Source of the DNA: Candidatus Thiopontia autotrophica
GTDB taxonomy: Bacteria > Pseudomonadota > Gammaproteobacteria > GCF-002020875
DNA length: 64,000 nucleotides
Assembly: GCA_014384675.1 (NCBI GenBank)
Contig: JACNFK010000034.1
Coordinates: 1 to 64,000, forward strand
Direction: 5' to 3'
The position numbers and the translations under genes are program-made. The notes beneath the pieces are model-generated. The model had not been told where the DNA came from, ran no database searches, and saw only the letters and a program-made list of their open reading frames with translations. Below are positions 57,929 to 64,000 of the stretch, piece by piece (positions within the stretch are counted from its first letter, which is position 1; each line of letters opens with the position of its first letter).

Positions 57929-57964
57929 GCTGCCGCCTCTCTTTTCTGCTCATGCTGCCGCCTC
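57921..57964 (-). repeat. 25-bp tandem duplication at the yoaA/tsaB junction
   Basis: The 19 bases CTGCTCATGCTGCCGCCTC occur at 57921-57939 and again at 57946-57964, a period of 25. On the coding strand each copy holds GAGGCGGCAGCATGAGCAG, i.e. a ribosome site plus ATGAGC. The upstream copy provides the yoaA stop, and the downstream copy the tsaB start. Between them an 11-codon frame (57953 down to 57918) begins at the upstream ATG and ends just inside tsaB. Confidence 0.85.
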
Positions 57965-59887
57965 CCTATGTTCTCTGCCAAAGAACTCTCTTACATCCTC
58001 AATATCCCTGGTTCTTGCCATATCCGGAAGACTGTTGAGGAAAGTATGGCCGTAGCTTTTCTTCAGTAGACGAGGATCACAAACTACGAAGACACCTCTA
58101 TCCTCCACGTCCCGAATCAACCTCCCTGCCCCCTGGCGCAGTGCAATTACCGCCCGGGGCAGCTGTAGCTCCATAAATGCATTTCGCCCATCGCTATTGA
58201 GGGCATCAATCTTTGCCTGCAGTACCGGGTCACCCGGAGAGGCGAAAGGAAATTTATCAATAATCACACAGGAGAGCGCCTCCCCACGGACATCGACACC
58301 CTCCCAGAAACTGGAGGCTCCAAGCAGCAGTGCATTCCCCAGTCGACGAAAACGGTCAATCAGTCTGCTCCGAGGGGCCTCTCCCTGAACCAGCAGGGGA
58401 AACTCTATATCCCTCTCGCGCAGATATTCTGCCGCATAACGCAGCGCACGGTGACTGGTGAAGAGAAGAAAGGTACGCCCCTGGCTGGCCTCGATAACCG
58501 GCAGCACGGCCTCCATCATTCTCTCGCCATAGTCTGGGCTATTGGGCTGCGGAAGCCCCTGTGGGTGAAAGAAGAGAGACTGGTTCTGAAAATCAAAAGG
58601 GCTCTCCCAGTGGAATGTCTCCGCCTCGTCAATCCCGAACTCGCGCAGGAAGTGGTCGAAGCTCTCACCTACAGTCATCGTGGCCGAGGTAAATATCCAT
58701 CCACAGTTCCGGGCCGCCATATGGCTCTGAAATGTCTCACTGATCTCAAGCGGGGTGTGATGTATAGAGAAACCGTTTTTACGCAGTTCCATCCAGTGAA
58801 TCTGTCCCGCTGGTGCCACTCCCGTAAGACGAATAAAGCCATCTAGCAGCTCCTTTCCGCGCTGTGCACACCCCTCCAGCCCCTTCCCTCGATCGGCAAC
58901 TTTTTCCAATTCAACAGCAATCTGTCTGATCGCCTGCTGGAGAGCCTCGGCCTCATCATGAAATTCTGGTTTAGCGGAGAGTTGAGCCCACGGGTAACGC
59001 CCTATTCTGTCACCCATGATAAGGCGGAAGTCGGCCACTGCCTTTTTCAGGTCATCTGCACACTGTTGAAGTGGCTTGTGGTCTGGCGCATCGGTTAGAT
59101 ACTCCGCAACAGTGTCTTCTGCCAACTCCTGTAGCTGGCGGTGGCTGATACGCTCTCCAAAGAAGCTCGTTGCTGTCTCTGCCAGCTGGTGAGCCTCATC
59201 AAAAATAACCGCATTGGCGCCCGGCAACAGCTCCCCAAAACCCTCATCTCTCAGCGCCATATCAGCAAAGAAGAGGTGGTGGTTGACCACTACCAAGTCA
59301 GCCTCCTGTGCCCTGCGTCGCGCATTGGCCACGTGACATTCATCCCACTCCGGGCACTCCTGGCCAAGACAGTTGTCTGCAGTAGATGTAACTCTGGGCC
59401 AGAGTAGATCACCCTCTTCCACATCGCTCATCTCGGAGATATCACCACTAACAGTCTCCATCGCCCAGCGTCTGATCTTCATGAATTTGGCAGATTCCCT
59501 CCTGGAGTAGAATCGTCCCTGATCTTCAGTAAGATTTAACCGATGGATACATAGATAGTTGGATCGCCCCTTTAGCAGCGCAGTAATTGATGAAGCCCCC
59601 AGAATCTTGCGTACTGTTGGAAGATCTCGATGATAGAGTTGATCCTGCAGATTCTTGGTTCCAGTAGAGATAATGATCCGCTTGCCAGAGAGCAGCGCTG
59701 GCACCAGGTAAGCATAGGTCTTTCCTGTCCCCGTTCCCGCCTCAGCCACCAGAACTTTCTCTTCACCTATTGCTGCATCTACCGCATCCGCCATCTCCAT
59801 CTGCGGATGACGGGGCTGGAATCCATCTATTGCATCAGCAAATGGACCTTTTTCACCAAGAACTTCTGAAGGAGCACTAAAATCCAC
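57950..59887 (-). CDS. yoaA: ATP-dependent DNA helicase, YoaA/DinG (XPD-like) family
   Basis: A 645-residue superfamily 2 helicase. Walker A is EAGTGTGKTYAYLVPAL (about 49-65). The iron-sulfur cysteines are in the segment from YLCIHRLNL to CLGQECPEWDECHV (about 110-190). The DEAH box is VIFDEAHQLAETATSFF, motif V/VI blocks are LLGASSFWEGVDVRGEAL and ALRQGAGRLIRD. YoaA-type helicases assist replication-fork and damage repair. The gene sits two bases after the TPR lipoprotein. Confidence 0.93.
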   Translation of the reverse strand: MDFSAPSEVLGEKGPFADAIDGFQPRHPQMEMADAVDAAIGEEKVLVAEAGTGTGKTYAYLVPALLSGKRIIISTGTKNLQDQLYHRDLPTVRKILGASSITALLKGRSNYLCIHRLNLTEDQGRFYSRRESAKFMKIRRWAMETVSGDISEMSDVEEGDLLWPRVTSTADNCLGQECPEWDECHVANARRRAQEADLVVVNHHLFFADMALRDEGFGELLPGANAVIFDEAHQLAETATSFFGERISHRQLQELAEDTVAEYLTDAPDHKPLQQCADDLKKAVADFRLIMGDRIGRYPWAQLSAKPEFHDEAEALQQAIRQIAVELEKVADRGKGLEGCAQRGKELLDGFIRLTGVAPAGQIHWMELRKNGFSIHHTPLEISETFQSHMAARNCGWIFTSATMTVGESFDHFLREFGIDEAETFHWESPFDFQNQSLFFHPQGLPQPNSPDYGERMMEAVLPVIEASQGRTFLLFTSHRALRYAAEYLRERDIEFPLLVQGEAPRSRLIDRFRRLGNALLLGASSFWEGVDVRGEALSCVIIDKFPFASPGDPVLQAKIDALNSDGRNAFMELQLPRAVIALRQGAGRLIRDVEDRGVFVVCDPRLLKKSYGHTFLNSLPDMARTRDIEDVREFFGREHREAAA

Positions 59888-59889
59888 CG

Positions 59890-60387
59890 CTAGTTACCTG
59901 CTCTGCGCCTTGCCTGAATTGCCCCTGACGAGTCTCCAAGTGCATCCTTTGCCTGCGCAATCAGAGACCAGTTCTCCTGTTGCAGAACTGGTTTTCCGGT
60001 TGCCAGCCGATTTGAGCGCTGCGCCAGAGTTACACTCTCCTCATAAGATGACTGCCTGTAGCGAATTCTGGCAAGATCATGCCAAAGAGTTGCCCTCTGT
60101 GAATCAATCCGCAGCGCCCGTTCCAGTAACACCTCTGCTTTTGAATCATCCCCCTGCTGCAGCGCAGACTCAATCTGTCTGAGTATCTCCTGCAATGGAT
60201 CCGGGGTCTCTCCCGCTACTGGCGGCGACCGTCTGACCACTGCCTTAGCTACTGGATATTTAATTGACGGCGAGTACCCTTCTCCGGTCGAGAGCGAGTG
60301 ATCCTCAACCGGTATCCTTGAGGTTGCCGCACAACCGGCAATCGACAACAGGCCAATTATTAAAATCCATTTCAGTACGCTATCCAT
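59890..60387 (-). CDS. TPR-containing lipoprotein
   Basis: A 165-residue exported lipoprotein. The start is ATG 60387, which gives a signal peptide MDSVLKWILIIGLLSIAGC with lipobox cysteine 19. The frame extends to 60489, but that part lies inside mrcB. After a linker, TPR-like helices (about 75-160) carry QQGDDSKAEVLLERALRIDS, ATLWHDLARIRYRQSSYEES and AKDALGDSSGAIQARRRA. It overlaps mrcB by eight bases. Small TPR lipoproteins can activate class A PBPs (as LpoA does for PBP1A), so an accessory role for the adjacent PBP1B is plausible but only inferred. Confidence 0.8.
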   Translation of the reverse strand: MDSVLKWILIIGLLSIAGCAATSRIPVEDHSLSTGEGYSPSIKYPVAKAVVRRSPPVAGETPDPLQEILRQIESALQQGDDSKAEVLLERALRIDSQRATLWHDLARIRYRQSSYEESVTLAQRSNRLATGKPVLQQENWSLIAQAKDALGDSSGAIQARRRAGN

Positions 60388-62707
60388 TTGCGCCACATTG
60401 TACCGCTCTATTTGGCTCACTGCCCTCGATAAAGGGAATCTCCATGGAATCTGGACATTCTCTGGCTGTGCTTGACCCATCCGCATCAACCCACACCTTT
60501 ACCACCCCCTCGGGATAGAGGAGATTGAGCGGGGTTACTGGTAGCCGAGACATCAATTTACCCCATACCCGCAGTGCCCCAGATGAGCCGGTAAGGCCTG
60601 CCGGATTATTATCATCTCTACCCATCCAGATCACGGCCAGGCGATCACCACTAAACCCTGCAAACCAGCTGTCCCGCAACTCATCTGTGGTACCGGTCTT
60701 GCCTGCCAGACCCATTGATGGTGATACCACCTTGTTTAGATAACGTGCCGTTCCAGATCTAACAACCTGCTGCATCCCCCACTGCAACAGGGCAATGGCT
60801 TTTGGTGAGGCAACCTCTTCAAGATGCAGTGGATAACGGTTGAGCGGCGCCCCATTACGGTTCATTACTGCACGTATGGAGCGCAGTGGTGAGCGCACCC
60901 CTCCACCTGCAAGAGGCTGATAAAGCTTTGCAACATCAAGTGGTGACAGCTCCAGGGAGCCAAGAAAAATTGATGGGTAACGGGGGATATCACGTTCCAC
61001 CCCAAGCCGCTTCAAGGTGTGGGCAACCCTTCCAACTCCAAGGTCCACCCCCAACCTTGCTGTAGAGAGATTATAAGAGTGGCTCAGTGCACGGTGGAGC
61101 TGAACATCTCCATGATACTTGCGGTCATAATTCATCGGTCGCCACCGATTCTTGCCTTTTCCAAGCTCAAACGGTCTATCTACCAATGGGGTTATCAACG
61201 TATAACGTTCCGGCTGTTCCAGGGCTGTCAGGTAGATTGCCGGCTTTACCAGTGAACCAATTGGACGAACAGCATTCAATGCGCGATTGAATCCGGCAGC
61301 ACGAGAGTCCCTTCCTCCAACTATCGCCTCCACCTCTCCATTATCCGGACTGATTACAACGACAGCCCCCTGTAGATTACGCTTGCCTCCATTTTTGAGC
61401 TCGCCAATTCTCTCTCTCAGACTCTCTTCCGCAGCAGACTGTACCTCTGGATTGAGAGTTGTGAAAATCTGCAAACCTGCAGATACAAGATCCTCTCTGT
61501 TGTAATCGCGCAGAATCTGCCTACGTACAAGGTCAAGAAAAGCTGGGTGGCGTGACTCGCCTGATGGAGCCTGCTCCAACACACCAAGCGGAGAGTGCTT
61601 TGCCATCACAGCCTCATTTTCAGAGATCTCTCCCTGCTGCAGCAGAAGATCAACAATCATATTTCTACGCTGCTTGGCCCTCTCTGGATGTCTCCTCGGG
61701 TTATACCATGATGGCCCCTTTAACATCCCAACCAGCAGTGCCGATTTGGCAAGCGTAAGCTGGCCGGCATCATGCCCAAAGAAGAATCTACTGGCCATCC
61801 CTACTCCGTGGATTGCACGGCGCTGATCCTGTCCAAAGTAGACCTCATTCAGATAGGCCTCAAGAATCTCGCTCTTCTGAAAGTTGGACTCCAGAATAAA
61901 GGTGATCAAAAGCTCCTGGAACTTCCTCCATAAAGTACGTTCTCTGGTCAAGAACATATTCTTGGCCAACTGCTGGGTCAGCGTGCTCCCACCCTGAACT
62001 GCCTTTCCAGCACGTAGATTGGCAAATAGAGCTCTAGCCATCCCTGCCGGACTGACCCCTATGTGATCATAAAAAGATCGATCCTCTACCGTAGTAAGGG
62101 TGCGGACAAAGATATCTGGCACATCCTCCAGGCGAAGAAGAATCCTGTCCTCCCCATGAGATGGATAAAAACTGCCGATGGGCAGAGGATCCAGCCTGAC
62201 AACCCCGACATCATCCCCCTCTATCAGATCAACTATTCTGGAGATTTTCCCCCGGTTGATAGAGACCCGAATCTGCCTGGACTTCTCTATCCCGTCCCAG
62301 AAATGAAACCGTCTGCTATGGAGTGAAACGGTATCTTCTTGATGAAGATAACTGCCCTCATTGCGAGAAAGAGAGCCGGGTTTTTTTTGGTAACCCAACT
62401 GATCAAGTGAATTAACCAGTTGATCAGCATCTATTGTCTTCCCGGCATAAAGCTCAAGTGGAGAGGCGTATACTCGTGCAGGCAGCTCCCACCGTTTGCC
62501 TTCAAACTGATCACGAACCGTAAAATCCAGCCACAACGTATAGAGCAATAAAATTGGCAGCAAAACAATAGTGCCAAACTGGAACAATCTGCGTAACAGC
62601 ATACGTAACCACCCACGTCTGGCGAGGTGGCGCTTATTGCCTTTTTGTGGCCCTCTTTTTTTTATCGTTTTCTTCTGATGACCAGATCTGTTTCTGGCAC
62701 TGCTCAC
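60380..62707 (-). CDS. mrcB: Penicillin-binding protein 1B (bifunctional peptidoglycan synthase)
   Basis: A 775-residue class A PBP. It has a basic cytosolic N-terminus, a membrane helix (about 42-60) and a UB2H-like region (about 65-165). The glycosyltransferase domain has the catalytic Glu208 in TVEDRSFYDH and GGSTLTQQLAKNMFL. The transpeptidase has SLVKP (nucleophile Ser, about 480), SYN in LSHSYNLSTA and GLAGKTGTTDE. The start is GTG at 62707, overlapping the dedD stop by four bases. Full-length motifs indicate an active enzyme. Confidence 0.95.
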   Translation of the reverse strand: MSSARNRSGHQKKTIKKRGPQKGNKRHLARRGWLRMLLRRLFQFGTIVLLPILLLYTLWLDFTVRDQFEGKRWELPARVYASPLELYAGKTIDADQLVNSLDQLGYQKKPGSLSRNEGSYLHQEDTVSLHSRRFHFWDGIEKSRQIRVSINRGKISRIVDLIEGDDVGVVRLDPLPIGSFYPSHGEDRILLRLEDVPDIFVRTLTTVEDRSFYDHIGVSPAGMARALFANLRAGKAVQGGSTLTQQLAKNMFLTRERTLWRKFQELLITFILESNFQKSEILEAYLNEVYFGQDQRRAIHGVGMASRFFFGHDAGQLTLAKSALLVGMLKGPSWYNPRRHPERAKQRRNMIVDLLLQQGEISENEAVMAKHSPLGVLEQAPSGESRHPAFLDLVRRQILRDYNREDLVSAGLQIFTTLNPEVQSAAEESLRERIGELKNGGKRNLQGAVVVISPDNGEVEAIVGGRDSRAAGFNRALNAVRPIGSLVKPAIYLTALEQPERYTLITPLVDRPFELGKGKNRWRPMNYDRKYHGDVQLHRALSHSYNLSTARLGVDLGVGRVAHTLKRLGVERDIPRYPSIFLGSLELSPLDVAKLYQPLAGGGVRSPLRSIRAVMNRNGAPLNRYPLHLEEVASPKAIALLQWGMQQVVRSGTARYLNKVVSPSMGLAGKTGTTDELRDSWFAGFSGDRLAVIWMGRDDNNPAGLTGSSGALRVWGKLMSRLPVTPLNLLYPEGVVKVWVDADGSSTARECPDSMEIPFIEGSEPNRAVQCGANG

Positions 62708-63297
62708 TTAAGGGAACGAACCATTGATTTAACCTGATCTACCTTGAATTCCCGATCAATTTTCTTACTCATCTCCTTAGCCTCTTTTTTTGAGGCCAGA
62801 GACTCGGTAACAATACGCAGACTCTTTTTACCTTTTCTGGTTATCTCGCTCAGTCTTACCTTGTACCCCTTGGACTGCATCTTCTTCAGAAAACTCTCAG
62901 CCCGCTTTCTGCTCTTTGCTCCATAACTTACCACCTGTACCTCATATCTCTTGCCACTCTCCTTGGCCTTACTCTCCGCTACCGGAGTACTCTTCCCTGG
63001 TTTACTCTCTGGCTTGGATTTTGGTTTAACCTCTGGCTTGGGTGTGGCCACTGGCCTGGAAACAGGTTTGGAGGCAGGCTTCGGCTTGGCAGGCCGCTTT
63101 GGAGTTGGCAAGAAATCATCATCACTAATCTCAATAACCGTCTTGGGAAGATTATCAGGCCATGGAGGGATATTGCTCTCCATCAGCTTCACCTCTTCAC
63201 GAGGATCATCCATCAGAAAAGGGACCAGAATAACAGCCAGTGAAACCAGAACAATTCCACCAATAATGCGTTGTTTTAATTCAACTTTCTGAAGCAC
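62704..63297 (-). CDS. dedD: SPOR-domain division protein, DedD-like
   Basis: A 197-residue bitopic protein. The N-terminus is LKQRIIGGIVLVSLAVILVPFLMDD (about 7-31, read as LKQRIIGGIVLVSLAV and ILVPFLMDD), then a Lys/Pro-rich linker (about 65-110). A C-terminal SPOR domain (about 117-195, YEVQVVSYGAKSRKRAESFLK) binds denuded peptidoglycan at the septum. E. coli has the same folC-dedD order. It is coupled to mrcB by a GTGA overlap. Confidence 0.9.
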   Translation of the reverse strand: MLQKVELKQRIIGGIVLVSLAVILVPFLMDDPREEVKLMESNIPPWPDNLPKTVIEISDDDFLPTPKRPAKPKPASKPVSRPVATPKPEVKPKSKPESKPGKSTPVAESKAKESGKRYEVQVVSYGAKSRKRAESFLKKMQSKGYKVRLSEITRKGKKSLRIVTESLASKKEAKEMSKKIDREFKVDQVKSMVRSLK

Positions 63298-63393
63298 AAT
63301 CGACCCCTCTCTCCAATATAAATAGTTACAAAAGCAATGATAACACTACCGTACTACAGCATAGACATCAAAAACAGAGGCCAAACTTCTTCC

Positions 63394-64000
63394 CTATTGG
63401 AGGTCAAGAACAGCCGCAACTGTATAAAATGACCCAAAAACAATAATTCGATCACCACTATCTGCCAATCCTATGGCAGATTCAAAAGCCAGCTGAACAG
63501 TCTCGAATGAGTCAACTCCTGAATCACCAACCGTGGATACTACCACCTTCTCGATCTCACTTGAGGATGCTCCTCGTGCCACATCCAGACCTGCAACCAT
63601 CCACTGGTCAATCTCTGGAGAGAGGGCCTCAATAACAACCTTCAACTCCTTGTCTTTCAGCATGGCAACCACTGCGATGGTTTTTCCATCCGTTGCGGTT
63701 GATGCCAGATTCTCGGCAACTGTTCTGGCCGCCTGTGGATTATGGGATACATCCACAATAACCTCTGGAGCATGCTGAATGGTTTGAAAACGCCCCATAA
63801 GGGCTGACTGTGATAGCCCCTCAGCAATCTTCTCCTCACCAATCTTATCCATCCATCCCAACTGCTCTATAACCTCCAGCACTGCTGCACTGTTCTGCAC
63901 CTGAATCTCTCCATACAAAGCTGGAAATGGCAAATGGTATATCTCTCGGTCACTTGATCCGCGCCATGACCACCCACTTTCATCCGTTACAAAGCAGAAA
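63394..64000 (-). CDS. folC: Dihydrofolate synthase / folylpolyglutamate synthase, C-terminal part
   Basis: The C-terminal ~200 residues of FolC; the gene continues beyond the right edge of the window. Reading through 63933-64000 without a stop gives VTDESGWSWRGSSDREIYHL before LPFPALYGEIQVQNSAAVLE, so the TTG at 63933 is not the start. The C-terminal Mur-ligase-like domain shows LMGRFQTIQHAPEVIVDVSHNPQAA (as GRFQTIQ and VIVDVSHNPQAA) and FGSFYTVAAVLDL. It adds glutamate to folates. dedD follows 97 bases downstream. Confidence 0.9.
   Translation of the reverse strand, partial: FCFVTDESGWSWRGSSDREIYHLPFPALYGEIQVQNSAAVLEVIEQLGWMDKIGEEKIAEGLSQSALMGRFQTIQHAPEVIVDVSHNPQAARTVAENLASTATDGKTIAVVAMLKDKELKVVIEALSPEIDQWMVAGLDVARGASSSEIEKVVVSTVGDSGVDSFETVQLAFESAIGLADSGDRIIVFGSFYTVAAVLDLQ

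Overview
This window is a chromosomal segment of a gammaproteobacterium. The long co-directional run rpsB-tsf-pyrH-frr-uppS-cdsA-dxr-rseP-bamA-skp-lpxD-fabZ-lpxA-lpxB-rnhB-dnaE-accA-tilS-pyrG-kdsA-eno-ftsB-ispD-ispF-truD (about 50.06 down to 23.2 kb, minus strand) is the classical gammaproteobacterial core block. zipA beside ligA, gluQRS near dksA, map-glnD divergent from rpsB, and a dedD/mrcB-type neighbourhood point the same way. Moderate base composition, a DUF3579 gene and an LL-diaminopimelate aminotransferase behind glnD suggest a free-living or symbiotic lineage outside the enterics (for example Chromatiales/Thiotrichales-like). The genus cannot be fixed from sequence alone. No rRNA, tRNA, CRISPR array, complete insertion sequence or prophage was recognised.

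Layout. 0.06-7.8 kb (minus): a CNNM/CBS membrane protein, an endonuclease III-like protein, rluB, scpB, scpA, trpS, an M50 protease, yciO and a PHP-domain gene. 7.86-9.84 kb (plus): yciB, a YciI-like gene, bolA, a deleted remnant of ppnP, a DUF2892 membrane peptide and a CoA-binding protein. 9.84-16.08 kb (minus): ligA, an unusual zipA without a membrane anchor, and smc. 16.26-17.98 kb (plus): queF and an FGGY kinase. 18.0-20.2 kb (minus): a tightly coupled HAD phosphatase / aminotransferase / small membrane protein operon. 20.4-23.2 kb: dksA, DUF3579, gluQRS, an unknown gene and an Smr-domain gene. 23.2-50.06 kb (minus): the 25-gene core block for translation factors, isoprenoid, lipid A, outer-membrane assembly, DNA replication and nucleotide synthesis. 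50.3-55.4 kb (plus): map, glnD, a small Cys-tailed unknown protein and dapL, closed by a strong terminator. 57.2-64.0 kb (minus): folC (cut by the window edge), dedD, mrcB, a TPR lipoprotein, a YoaA/DinG-type helicase and tsaB.

The only clearly accessory DNA is the roughly 1.8 kb patch between the dapL terminator and the tsaB stop codon (55.46-57.24 kb). It carries two type II toxin-antitoxin modules of different families. Each has a palindromic operator laid over a readable promoter. Between them are a perfect 23-bp inverted repeat, a 24-codon orphan gene tail and an internal fragment of a DUF2779 (PD-(D/E)XK, Cas4-like) protein. One arm of the inverted repeat recurs, 21 of 23 bases identical, at the left edge of the window. 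One toxin operator covers the tsaB stop codon. This mosaic is the best candidate for a closer look. Smaller curiosities are a dispersed ~37-bp repeat that supplies a C-terminal tail to a membrane protein, a 25-bp tandem duplication that uncoupled yoaA from tsaB, the ppnP deletion remnant and the anchor-less ZipA.
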